This document shows, one piece after another, positions 10,352 to 20,874 of a stretch of 64,000 bases of DNA (positions are counted from its first letter, which is position 1; every line of letters begins with the position of its first letter). The position numbers and the translations under genes were made by a program. A model generated the notes under the pieces. That model saw only the letters and a list, made by a program, of their open reading frames with translations, was not told the DNA's origin and made no database searches. The stretch comes from Teratosphaeria epicoccoides (lineage: Eukaryota > Ascomycota > Dothideomycetes > Mycosphaerellales > Teratosphaeriaceae), in assembly GCA_021401465.1 (NCBI GenBank), contig JADDMT010000026.1, forward strand, positions 186,001 through 250,000, given 5' to 3'.

Positions 10352-11581
10352 ATGAGAAGTGGTAGACTGAGTAACAAAAACCCGCCCTTCGATGTCTCGT
10401 CAGCAATTGCTGCTCTAGTTGCCAGTCAATGGCGCATCCGCGTGCAATCGACGCCGGGAGCCGACACAACGAACAATGGCGCTCTTCCACCGCCGGATCC
10501 GGCGACTCAGCGCGATTACACAAAGATCAATGATAATTACACATTGCGCAAAGAACTTGCATCATGGCAACTCATATCAGCCGCACCCGGTGACCTCGAA
10601 CCTGCGAGGAATGCGAGCGCCCTTGACCGGAGAGAAGAAATTCTCGCCATGGCCCGCCAAAACCACGGCATCTCAAAAACGGCCCAGAAGCGGAATGCAG
10701 AACGGCGCGAGCGACGGAATTACCCTGAGCGATCCCATGATGGTGGAGCGGGGACGAGGACGACGGCCGAGGATTTGAGGAGGGAGGAGGAGGCGAAGAG
10801 GAAGAGGGAGAAGAAGGGGAGGACGAAGGGGAAGGCGCAGGAGAAGAAAATTGAGGCTGCTTGCGAGACTACGGAGAAGGCTGCGACGTCGAAGCGTGGT
10901 ACGGGCACCGCGAAGGCTCTTGCGACTCAGGCTGGGGAGGGCGGCAAGGGCGAGGAGACTACCTCGAAAGCGACGTCGAAGGCCGAAAAACACGTCGACC
11001 ATTCGGTACTCGCGTACCCCATCCCGCCCCCTCCACCAGGGATGCAATACACATCGATCACTCAACACAAAGGCAAGAGCAAAGGCACGGAGCGCGCGCT
11101 CAAGTCTCCGTCGCCGTCTCCACCATCAAGATCCAAAGGCAGAGGGGAGGCAGCACCGGCTTCCGCGTCCCTGTACAAACCCATCGGCGACCCCGTCGAC
11201 GACGCCGCGTGGGACTACGTCCAGCGGATCGCCGCGCTCAAAGACGAGGCAGTGTCTCAAGACCTGGGAGTGTTTGAGCACGCGGTCGTTTTTCTAGAGG
11301 CCGCGGAGAGGGCGGTGTTGAGGGTGGTGGATCTGCGGATTGAGGAGGGGAACAGGAGACTGGGGGTTGTCACGGAGGGGCGGGGGAAGAGGAAGAGGAG
11401 GGAGAGTTTTGGTGCGGAGGGAGAGGTGCTGGAGGGGAAGAGGAGGAGAGTGAGTGGTGGAGGTCAGGGGGAGGCGGAGGGGAAGAAGGAGGTCGAGAGG
11501 AGGAGTCGGACGCCGTCGGGTGGGTTGACTGGATCTGCGAAGTTGAGGAGGAGTCCGAGGAATCATGGGGGAAGATCGTAG
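10352..11581 (+). CDS. Unrecognised basic low-complexity protein
   Basis: Single-exon frame of 409 residues from ATG 10352. It is rich in Lys, Arg, Glu and Ser: an EAKRKREKKGRTKGK tract near residue 150, a proline run (PPPPPGM) near residue 230 and several KRKRR-type nuclear signals at the C-terminus. One better-ordered stretch near residues 275-330 (PVDDAAWDYVQRIAALKDEA) looks alpha-helical. No known domain is recognised. The start lies only 13 nt past the previous stop codon; an internal ATG at 10649 is an alternative start that would leave a normal 5' UTR. Sequence alone does not settle whether this is an independent gene, part of a dicistronic message or joined by an unseen intron. Confidence 0.6.
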   Translation: MRSGRLSNKNPPFDVSSAIAALVASQWRIRVQSTPGADTTNNGALPPPDPATQRDYTKINDNYTLRKELASWQLISAAPGDLEPARNASALDRREEILAMARQNHGISKTAQKRNAERRERRNYPERSHDGGAGTRTTAEDLRREEEAKRKREKKGRTKGKAQEKKIEAACETTEKAATSKRGTGTAKALATQAGEGGKGEETTSKATSKAEKHVDHSVLAYPIPPPPPGMQYTSITQHKGKSKGTERALKSPSPSPPSRSKGRGEAAPASASLYKPIGDPVDDAAWDYVQRIAALKDEAVSQDLGVFEHAVVFLEAAERAVLRVVDLRIEEGNRRLGVVTEGRGKRKRRESFGAEGEVLEGKRRRVSGGGQGEAEGKKEVERRSRTPSGGLTGSAKLRRSPRNHGGRS

Positions 11582-12378
11582 AGCTAGGGCTCCTCGGTCC
11601 TTTGATGATTTGTATATGTCCATTTTCGTTGTGGACGGTGTGCAGCTAGCTGCTCTTAGTCTCAAGCACACAAATGCCGGCCCGTGAGAGGCTCCATCTC
11701 CAAAGCACGATGCGGGGTCCTTTTCGCAAGGAATAGGACAATGACAGTCACGTGGGGTCTGTAAGTTATGTATGTGACCGCGAAGCCTCTCGCGGACGTT
11801 CACGTGCGGCCGCTGGTCAGAGGCTCCATATTCATTGTCGGTTTCGAGGATTGTTTGTGTGAGCATGAGGGATCCTGGAGACCTGGGGCCCAGAATTCTC
11901 GGCACCTGAATTGCTCCGATCCGGGAATACCTTGTCAACGCACCCGTGCTGTAAGTGGAAGGCACGCGCTCGATGGAGAAGGACCTGTTTATGTACTGTA
12001 GCTCTGATCCGAAGGATCAATACTACAGTTAGTGACGACGTGGGAATCCCCATTGCAGTACTTTCTGCCCTGCTCACCTTTGCAATCCTTGCAGAAGACA
12101 CCAACCACCTCAGATGTATTTCGGTGCATTTCGGAAGTTCCAAATATTGAAGGTACACACCTTCTCAGTACTCTCTCGCCTCCTACTATGAGTCGTCCAT
12201 CCTTCTGGTGCCTCTGAACGGAGGTACAACACAGACCATGATCACTTTCCATATACATGTCTTTCACAACCTGCGCCAAGCGGAGCCCCACGCAATGCCA
12301 CAGAACCCGCACTCGCGCCTCCTACCCACCTCTTGCCCTTCCCTATCTCCCACCACCTCCCCCCATCGAACCCCAAAC
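11582..12378. other. Convergent intergenic region
   Basis: 800-bp spacer between the 3' end of the 10352 gene and the 3' end of ERV25. Open frames here are short or antisense shadows; nothing recognised. Confidence 0.5.
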
Positions 12379-13110
12379 TCAAATCAAATGCTTACTCCGA
12401 AAATAACTCCTCAGATAAACAACCTGCCACACCCCCAACCCGACCAACACCCCCATAATCCCCACGGCAAACCACTTCACCCTTTCATTCGTGCTCTCGT
12501 TCGTGTCCCTCAACCGCATCTCCCTGCTCCTCAAAAAGTCCATCTCGTCCACAATCTCCTGCGCATTCTCCAGCACCCGCCGCAACTCCGCCTCCACCGG
12601 CTTCAGCTTCTCGCCCGCCTGGATTGCACTCCAATCCTTCGCGTCGGCACCCACGTCAATGTCCAGTTCCACGCTGCGATACAAGTCGGAGGACGAAGAG
12701 TGCCGCAGGATATTCTCAAAGCACACGTCAAACGACCCATCCGCGTGCGACGTAAACGCATACCTCGCCTCGCCCGCCACGTCCCTCGGTCTCGCGTAGT
12801 CGTTGCCCGTGGCGTCATAGATCTGCCCAAACCCCAACCCCCATGTTAGCCGAACCACGCCCCGATTTCCCATCCGAACCCCCCTTCCCGTCACCAAAAC
12901 ACTGGTTTATGATAAACTTACATGCATGTTCAGCATCTGCCCATCCCCCCTGGTCCCCGACACCGTCGCCGTCACCACCACCAACTGGTCCTTCGCGACA
13001 AAATTGCGTATACACCGCTGTTTGCTCGCGGTCTCGTGGCCCCCGTGCGCGTGCATGTCGAATTTCAGCGCCGACACGAGCGGGAGGAGGATGGCGAGGA
13101 GAAGCTTCAT
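12379..13110 (-). CDS. ERV25: p24-family cargo receptor Erv25
   Basis: Type I membrane protein of the emp24/gp25L/p24 family that cycles between ER and Golgi in COPII and COPI vesicles and helps sort cargo such as GPI-anchored proteins. Exon 1 is 12922-13110 and exon 2 is 12379-12822; the 99-nt intron 12823-12921 (GTAAGT...GGGCAG) is phase 0, giving 210 residues. An ATG five codons upstream (13125) is possible, but [14 protein letters not shown] is the better signal peptide start. Order seen: signal peptide, GOLD domain with its two cysteines (QRCIRNF and FDVCFEN), a coiled coil ([20 protein letters not shown]), one transmembrane helix near residues 180-200, and a short cytosolic tail SYFRSKHLI with aromatic and basic sorting residues. 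Lineage assignment to p24-delta rests on the [15 protein letters not shown] motif. Confidence 0.9.
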
Positions 13111-13582
13111 TGTGAATGGGATCATTGCACTAGATTTGACGGTGGGCTGATGCGGTCGAGGGTGTTATGGTTGGAGAGACATGTGAGATTAGGCGGCTGA
13201 ACGAACGTGAACTATAGATGTCGCGTGGCAGCTCGGCTGATCTTCGGATGAACTGCTACAATGCTCTCTGATGAAAGGGTACGAGGCAAAGCAGCACGGC
13301 AGCCCAGAGACCCAAGAATTTGTTTTGTCTCATTATGCTGACTACGGACCAACCGAGCTGATCGTAATATGAAGCAACAAACGCCCGCATCCGTGACCCA
13401 GCCAATCCCATCGTAATCGAATACCTAATACAAGTTGATTTCAGGAAACTGCGATCCTCGGCCATAGTCGTCTCTTGACGGCTCGGCGGGACGCCTCGGA
13501 TGATTCAGTGAAGAGCGTAGAATTCTTCTGCCTCCCACTTATCAATCAACTTCACGCCTATTCCGTGGTAGCTTTCCCCGTC
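13111..13582. other. Intergenic, nothing recognised
   Basis: About 470 bp between the ERV25 start and the NBR1 stop, both on the minus strand. It should hold the ERV25 promoter. No repeat seen. Confidence 0.5.
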
Positions 13583-16500
13583 TCATCTCGTCCGCGCTGT
13601 ATGCGAGATAGTCTCAGCATCGCTGGCGTCCAACACATCGTACTCCTCGTCAGTCAAGAAGCCGTCATCGCTCGCTTCCCCATCCGCCGCAGATAAGACC
13701 TCAATGTCGTCCTCAAAGTCTTCAACTGGGGCCTCGGCGGTTGGGGAAGCCACGGACGGCACAGCCGACCTCTCCACCTCACCCTCCTCGTTCTCAACAT
13801 ATGCAGCCTTGCCTTTGGACGAAGAGCTAGTGGCCGACTGGTAGGTTGAGGACGCTGGGCTCTCCTTCTCAAGCTTCGGGAACACCATCTGGCTCCCCCT
13901 CAATTCCTCCACCTTCTCGGCTTTCTCGGCCTCGGCCTTCTCCTCAGCGGCAGCAGACCTGCTGACCTCCTCAATAATCTTCCTAGCCTCGGCAGTCTTC
14001 TGCTCGGCGATGGCCGCAGGCTGTGCCTGCATCATAGCTTTAGCGCGCTCCTCGCGGGTTCGAATGATCTTGGCCTTGATATGCTCGACGCGCTGCTTGG
14101 CAAGCTCCTTGCGAGCCTTGTCGTCGACGGGCGTGTTGCTGGAGCCGGGTGCGGGGCTGAAGTACTGCGGAATCTGAGAGTCAACTTGAGTCCTGTTCTG
14201 GCGGGCAGCCATCATGCACGCCGAGGCCTGCTGGCGCCTCTGCTGCTCCTGGCGCATCGCAGCAAGACGAGCATTCAGTTCGCTGGTAGAAGACGGCGTT
14301 GCCTCGTAAGCCGGAGGAGCACCGACAGCCGGACGCTGCGCCTGTTGCACTTGGCGCTGCGCTTGAGCCTGCATGTGATCGGGGTCCTGCTGGTTCTGGC
14401 GCTCAACCAGCGAACGAGCAAATTCCTGCTGCCTCGCGGCCAATGAAGCCAAGGAAAGAAGGGGCGCGGTCGGGGCAGATGGAACAGCCTCCAAGACCGG
14501 AGCCTCTGGGGTCTTGACCTCAATGTCGCACCACAGGCGGTGACCAAATGGAGTGCCGTCAGCAGCCTTGAGACGCCAGTAGCTGATGCTCTTGCCCTCG
14601 CGGGCGGGAGCCTTCAGAGTCACCTTGAAAGCGATCTCCTCGTTGACCTGAACCTCACGGCCAACAACATTGCTCTCGGTGGCGTCAGCAATATCATAGA
14701 CAGATGCAGGGCGGTTGTTGTCGACATTCAACATGTTGTCACCGCCTACGTAACGAACGCTGCAGCCAGCGGGCCATGCACATGGGCCTGGATTCTTGAC
14801 AGTCCAGATCTGAGTGAAGCGTGCACCCGGGACGAGGACCATGCCGTCTGGAATGCTGTCTTGCACAAAGTGTGCGTTGAGGAGAGCGGAGTTCACGGTT
14901 GCCGAATACGCTGAGCCAGTCTTTTTCTCCTCACCATCGACAACTGGAATGTTGAAGATCTTTGACTTGGATTCCTTGACCTCCTCCTTGTCCTTCGTGG
15001 GCTTGATATCAGCCACAATCCTCACGTCGGATGTTTTGGAGGTAGCAGGCACAACCTCGTTCGCAGTGCTCTTGCGGTCACCCATCATGCGTACGTTGCC
15101 GCGCAGGTCCTCATTCTCCGTAGTGATGCTCACATTGCGGACTGGTGTCTTGAACTTAATCAACGGATGAGTACGGTTATGGTGGTTGACGGGCAGGGCC
15201 TCGCAGGAGGCACAGAAGTCCGTGTCATGGCAGACAGCACACTTGTAGCGCACACCAGTAATGTAACCCTGGTCGCTCTTGCCAGTGCAGAGCGGGCCAT
15301 CGCAATAGATCTTGTGGTGACACACCGCCGGCTGCACCTGATCCGGCAGTGGCTCGTAGATAGCCGCAAAGCGGTGGCGAGGGTGGGATGTGCGTGCCTC
15401 TGGAATGCACTCTCCACAATAGTCCCAGTCTGGGCAGTTGAGGCACTTGTGACGGACGCCGTAAATAGTCTTGTTGCAGCCATCGCAGATGGCATTGTGG
15501 CAGACGTTGCGGCCTGGTGCAAGGGTTAACTCCGCAGCGAGCGGTAGGACAGTCTCCGCGGTGGCAGGTTCAAAACCGTGAGCTGGGTGGTGACCATGCA
15601 CATTGCTGGAATGGCAAGCGATGCACAGGTCGAAGTCCTCGCATTTCGTGCATGTGACGAACTCGCGCTCCGGCAGCACAACGACGCAGCTATTGCAGGT
15701 ACGTGTCGCGGCAGTCATGCCGGGAGCCTCCACGACTGGTTTGGTGTCCTCGGCGAAAGAGCCTGGCATGACGGCCGGCTCAACGGCTGATGCCATCAAA
15801 GGAGCCACGGGCGCAGCGTTCTTCGCGCGAGGTGCAGCACGCTCAGTGGTGCTGTTGACAACCTTGCCGTCCTTGATGGAGCGCTTAATCAACCAGTGCT
15901 CACCTGGGCACAGTTTACCACCATCAACACAATCCTCGCACAAGTCATAGTCGCCGCCATCACATGTGCTGCAGTGGAAGTGCGCATCTGCCATAGCCTT
16001 GTCACACTCGTTGCAATAGAGCGACCAGGGGTGGCCGTGAGACACAATGTCGATCAGAGAAGGCTTATTCTCCGGCTCCTTAGAGCGAATGGCAAGGTTG
16101 GTGTGGCTTGCAGCCTTGGGCAAGTCGTTGAAGAAGTCGGTCCTGTCCGCGTTGAAAGGACGTGGCGTTGTAGCCGTGTTCGTGGTTGTGTCTACAAGTG
16201 TCTGTTCCGAATTGCGGGACTCGCGGAACTGAAAGATACCGCTACCGACAGAGCGGCGGTCGAATGCCATGGAGTCACGCGCGTTGTTCTGGTGGATCGG
16301 AGAGCGCACAATGACTGGCTGTGTCTTCTGGGCAGCGCTCGGAACCTCTTTCTTCTCTTCAGCACCCTCGACCGGTGTGACAGTAGCCTTGAGACGGAGC
16401 TTTAGCTTGGCCTTTGCGGCACGGATGAGAGTCTTGAAGACCTGGGGGTTGTTCGGGTCAAGAGTGATGTAGCCGCCGGCAGAGTCGGAGAAGCGCTCGA

Positions 16501-16761
16501 ACACGACCGTCTGTTCGGGCTTGATCTGGAGGAGGTGACGGAGCTACCACACGTGTCAATAACAATCTTGTACACAACTGCTGCTCCAAATGATGTGCAT
16601 AGCCACGCGGAGCATTAGGCTGTGCCGCGTACCTTGTCAAGCAGCACATTGGCGCCCAAATCGCGCAGCGGCAACTTGAGCTTTTTCAAGCTGTCGTTGA
16701 CCGAGACCTTGATGGTGATGGGCGTGTCCATTGGCACCTGATTGTGGCCAGACGCGGCCAT
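13583..16761 (-). CDS. NBR1-type selective autophagy receptor (PB1, four ZZ fingers, FW domain)
   Basis: Exon 1 is 16633-16761 and exon 2 is 13583-16543; the 89-nt phase-0 intron begins GTACGC and ends TAG. The product is 1029 residues. Order: PB1-like N-terminus (about 1-90, ITIKVSVNDSLKKLKLPLRD onward), then four ZZ-type zinc fingers at roughly 220-265, 325-365, 395-440 and 455-510, each with Cys/His pairs. An NBR1-specific FW domain follows at roughly 595-710, identified by IWTVKNPGPCAWPAGCSVRY. After that comes a long Gln/Ala/Glu-rich coiled coil. In this family the PB1 domain multimerises, while FW and ZZ domains bind cargo for vacuolar degradation. Near the C-terminus DEEYDVL (Tyr about 1011) fits an Atg8-interacting motif with acidic flanks. 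The role is inferred from the architecture. Confidence 0.9.
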
Positions 16762-17947
16762 CGTTCCTGCGCGTGATGTGCGATGGGTGAGTACCTTGTT
16801 GGGTCGGACTTGAGGTCCGAAGTGAGGCTGGCGGGATGAGCTTCGATGGCGTAAGGCGGAGAGGCGGTAAGGTATGCGAAAAGGTCGTCGCGCTCGAGTG
16901 ACGACAGAGAAAGCACCGGCAGACGTCGATACGCTGCAGCTTCACAGAAGCTCGATACTGCTCAGCAGCGGGCGATAGTGAGCATCAGAGAACTTGAAGG
17001 GGTTGATGAAGGAGAAGGTGGTGTAGCACGGTGTGGAAGGCAACGAGAGAGCTTACCTACCTAGTTGTACATAGCTTTGGGCGCACGGGCCCGCGTCTCC
17101 AAAGTGGAGGTCACATGCATGCATTCACCGGTGCGATGCTCCGTCAGCAAACAATTCTTGGACTTTGGCGGGGAATGTGCCAGAACGGGGCGGGAAGGAA
17201 CCCGTACATGCGTGAATGCCTATGCGAAGACGGTGGAACGCGGCCATGGCATCTCATCGTCCGCTAAGGTGGTGGCAACATCGAGTCGGACGACGCGCAA
17301 CCGCGAGAAGTCGTCCACATGTGCCCGTGTGAGAGCTAGCTTCTTGAATCTTGACCGGGTGGAGGGGCAAAGCGCCGTGCCACGCAAAGCGCTACTATCT
17401 CCTACTTACAGCTAACATTCTCAGCCTGTTCGCACAGCGCCATTGATAAGAGGCGACTGCGACGAGCGTACCCTCGTCGCGACGCCTCAGCGCCGCTGCT
17501 GTCCAATAAACATCCGAATGCTCAAAAGTTAGAGAGTCCGTTTTTAAGCCTGATTTGTCACACCGTGTCCAAAGCCACAACTCCGCATCCGTGTTCCGCC
17601 TGAACGCCATGCTCGCTGTACAACAACTGGGACACCCTAGCAGATCCCCATACCTAAAAGAGACGCAAAGTCATTGACGCAAATAAAAGTAGTAATGTCG
17701 TTGTGGTTGTCACAGGCAGCTCAATCTTCGAAGCATGAGCACTGATTCGCCGAGTCCATGGTACCGAGCCACGGACTTGGCCAAAGCGGCCGTTGCGAAG
17801 AGATCAGGTCTGTTGTCGTCGGGCTCGAGCGAACACAGCACTCGCTGACAATGAATCCGCAGCCATCCGCAACCTTTCTTTCCTTCCTCTTGTGATCGCC
17901 TATTCCCCAAAGACCCCATCGTATTGGCAGTACGCTCGCCTGCGATC
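16762..17947. other. Intergenic, nothing recognised
   Basis: 1.2-kb spacer between the NBR1 start and the Btz-protein stop, including the NBR1 promoter. Short frames only. Confidence 0.5.
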
Positions 17948-20146
17948 CTATTGCGCGCCCTGAGCCGGCGGGTAATACATCTGCGGCGCCATGTGCGGAT
18001 AGTAATAAGCACTATTTTCCGGTGCCGGCGTTGGCGGCGGGAGGCCAGGCATTGCATATTGTGGCACGAAACTCTCAGCGGGCTGGTAGTTCTGCCCTTC
18101 TTGTGGCTGCTGCTCCAAGTTACTTCGTGGCGTGTAAAACACCATGCCGTTGCTCTCATGTGCAACCATCTCACTCTGGACGCCAGCTTGTTCATGGCCA
18201 CCATCACCAACGGGCTGCGGCTGATGTGGTTGCTGAGTTGGCACAGGTTGCGCTGGTGGCGGCACTGTACCGAAGCCATGATACGGTATGTACCCAGGCA
18301 CCGACGGTGGGTAGCCATTCGGCCCTGGCGGCGTGTAGTAGTACTGCTGCTGAGACGCGAAGGGAGGATAGTATCCTTGCCCATACGGCGGCATCGTTGG
18401 CGGTGGAAAGGATTGCGCATGGACAGCCTGCTCTGGTATGCCACCAAGAGGTGTGCCGTTCTGTGGGTGCTGCGGAGCATATCCAACGAACTGTTGTCTC
18501 GGCGAGTAGTAATTTTGTCCAAAAGCAGAAGCAGGGGGCGGAGGCTCCGCCATGTGGGAAGGCAGCTGATTCTGGAAAGGTTGCGGCTCAGCGGGTGGTG
18601 CATTCTGCTGCGCAAGTAACGCTGGGGACTCTATACCAGTCACCGAGATGGCTTTCTGTGGCCTCGGTTGATGGACGGTGCTCGTCGGGGTCCCTTGAAA
18701 GGCGGGCTGCTGTGGCAGCGGATACGTATGGATGTGCATGCCAGTGGGCGTATGGTGACCAGACAACGGGCCTGACGGTGTCGTGACCGCTGAGAAAGGC
18801 TGCGAGCCATTAAGTGGTCTCACAAAAGAGCCCAGGTTCGTGCCATGGCCGAAGGAAGTCGGTGAAAAGGCGTCGGCGCGGGACATGCCTGCCATGGAGG
18901 ACCGTCTGCTAGCCGCAATGCTGGGTGCGTACATGCTACCCGCATAGACGCTGCCACCATACATGCTCGTCCGCCTGCTCGAATAGCCATGGCCTCCAAT
19001 GCTTCTTTGATAGGATGGACGATGTGAACCTGGCTGAGTTGGCCGGTTCTGCCTAGGGATGAAGATGAAGCTCCGCTCCGTAGACGGAAAGACATAGTGG
19101 GGCACGCGGTTCGGAAGTGAGATGCGCACAGGTTTATCTCGCCGCAGAGGCGGCCGGTGATTTGGAAGGCGCACATACTTCTTGAACGGAGCTTCCGAGA
19201 ACAGAATCGGCGCTCTCATGCCAGGAAGAAGGACTTTGATCTGGACCTTGCCGACTAAGGTGGTGGTAGAGAAAGACAAAACGCGCGATTGGGTCGATCC
19301 AGACAGAGGAGCAGCCTTCGTCAACAAACGCGCAGATTCTGCTTCGCGTGCATTTTGTCGCTGTGACGAAGCCGCCGGTTCTTCGTTGATGGTGTCGTGC
19401 AGATCGTGTTTCCACAGTCGCTCGGCAGATCGATCAGCGTGTGCCATCTGATTCATGGGTGAGAAAGGGCCGCCAACAGCAGGCGCACCACGCCCACGCC
19501 CACGACCAACCATCGATCCTCTGACACCTTGCGCGTGCGTGTTTTGGAAACCGCGTGTGTCATGCATGAAGAAGTTTCCACGGTTCGGGAAGAACGCAGG
19601 ACCCGCACCACGCTGCTTCTTGTACTCATCATGCTCCCGTCGCTGTCTTTGACCCGCCGTTTCGCCAGTGCCGTTGGCATGAGAAGCCTTTGCGGGCTCA
19701 GCAAAACCACCATTCGAGTTCATGTTTTCGAAGTCCACAGACTCTTCGGCTGTCGCGCGGTCATCGACGCGCAGCCCGTGCATCATCGCGTCCGTATCTG
19801 CCATGGCCTTGAAGTTCGACGGCGGAGGGTCCTTCGCTTTGAGAGCCGGTTTCATGTCCCGGGCCTTCCTGCTCTTGCCCTTTCTCTTGCTTCGTGATAT
19901 CCGTTCCCTCGTCCCAGTTGTGCCCGTCTCGGACTGCGCTCCCGCTGATTCCGCCACCTCCCGTTCCTCACCGACCGTGCTCCGCTCCCCGCCCAAGCTG
20001 CCAGCCTCGTCCTCGTCTCCATCGCTGAGTATTGACCCCTCGCTCTGCGAATCGTCCACGATCACGGGACCCTCGTCATCCTCACCATCATCATCGACCT
20101 TCCTACGGCGGCCAACGAGGGACTTGAGAGTGCGACCGGCGGCCAT
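17948..20146 (-). CDS. Btz (Barentsz/CASC3) domain protein
   Basis: Intronless 732-residue protein. The N-terminal ~100 residues are acidic then Lys/Arg-rich. A Btz-type segment follows at roughly residues 185-255, with the signatures GPAFFPNRGNFFMHDTRG, an Arg/Gly box (RGRGRGAPAVGG) and ERLWKHDLHD. In animals this region clamps onto eIF4AIII and RNA in the exon junction complex, linking spliced mRNA to localisation and decay. A conserved patch around residues 295-370 (VQIKVLLPGMRAPILFSE, YVFPSTERSFIFIPRQN) follows. The C-terminal half is disordered and rich in Pro, Gln, Tyr and Gly. Assignment rests on the Btz motif and flanking layout. Whether this fungus has a working exon junction complex cannot be judged here. 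Confidence 0.75.
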   Translation of the reverse strand: MAAGRTLKSLVGRRRKVDDDGEDDEGPVIVDDSQSEGSILSDGDEDEAGSLGGERSTVGEEREVAESAGAQSETGTTGTRERISRSKRKGKSRKARDMKPALKAKDPPPSNFKAMADTDAMMHGLRVDDRATAEESVDFENMNSNGGFAEPAKASHANGTGETAGQRQRREHDEYKKQRGAGPAFFPNRGNFFMHDTRGFQNTHAQGVRGSMVGRGRGRGAPAVGGPFSPMNQMAHADRSAERLWKHDLHDTINEEPAASSQRQNAREAESARLLTKAAPLSGSTQSRVLSFSTTTLVGKVQIKVLLPGMRAPILFSEAPFKKYVRLPNHRPPLRRDKPVRISLPNRVPHYVFPSTERSFIFIPRQNRPTQPGSHRPSYQRSIGGHGYSSRRTSMYGGSVYAGSMYAPSIAASRRSSMAGMSRADAFSPTSFGHGTNLGSFVRPLNGSQPFSAVTTPSGPLSGHHTPTGMHIHTYPLPQQPAFQGTPTSTVHQPRPQKAISVTGIESPALLAQQNAPPAEPQPFQNQLPSHMAEPPPPASAFGQNYYSPRQQFVGYAPQHPQNGTPLGGIPEQAVHAQSFPPPTMPPYGQGYYPPFASQQQYYYTPPGPNGYPPSVPGYIPYHGFGTVPPPAQPVPTQQPHQPQPVGDGGHEQAGVQSEMVAHESNGMVFYTPRSNLEQQPQEGQNYQPAESFVPQYAMPGLPPPTPAPENSAYYYPHMAPQMYYPPAQGAQ

Positions 20147-20874
20147 GGTGGTACTGGCCGGGTCGAGTGCTTGTCAGATGGTGTCACTCGCACAGGCAGC
20201 AGCCACCAGCACGAGCTTGCCGCGCGAAGGGTGTGGCGATGTTCAAGGCCAGGCGCGCGCGGTGAGACAAGATGCTCGCCGTCTCATCGCCGCCCAGCAG
20301 CTTCGTCGGACACCGTCTGAGTGTTTGCGTGGTTGATACACCTCACTCCAACGAGGGATGAGGAGACTAAGGATTTCGTGGTGCCGCCAACTCTTCGGCA
20401 TCGACTTGCTTTCGAGCGCGGAGAGCTCCACATTTTTGCGAATGCCTGAGGCAGGCACAATTCGCTGGACGCTGGATCCATCTACAAGTCACAACACGCC
20501 TCAGGGATTCACGTGTCAGCCAATTCGGGCGGCAAGACCCGTCCGTAATGGCTGTTGGCACTGATCATCACGTATTCTCTGCGCAGGACTCCCTTGGGTT
20601 ACGTAGGTTTGGCCAGTGACAACAGCAAGCCCATCACGAGTATTGATAGCACGCGTCATCGCTCAACTCATCATTGGATGAGCAATGCCAGGCCCCATAG
20701 GTCGATGTATCGGAGTATTCACTGCTGCCAGAGCCCCTTGCGCGATGGAGAAGGACGCTCGGCTCAGATCAGGTCGGCACACCAGCAAGATCGCATAGAA
20801 AGATCTGTTTGCTTGCCGCATAGCCCTTTGCCATACCACGCAAGTCCGCCTGTGGCAACTTCATAACAGTTGCC
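20147..20874. other. Intergenic, nothing recognised
   Basis: About 730 bp between the Btz-protein start and the aldehyde dehydrogenase pseudogene. No domain or repeat identified. Confidence 0.5.

Noticed and set aside
11294..11965. 223-codon minus-strand frame
   Set aside because: Pro/Arg/Leu-rich antisense of the basic protein's Arg/Lys/Glu codons.
12208..12849. 213-codon plus-strand frame over ERV25
   Set aside because: Antisense shadow of the ERV25 second exon.
17710..18619. Open frames on both strands over the 3' part of the Btz-protein gene
   Set aside because: Shadows of the long Btz-protein frame with unlikely composition (many His, Arg, Cys).
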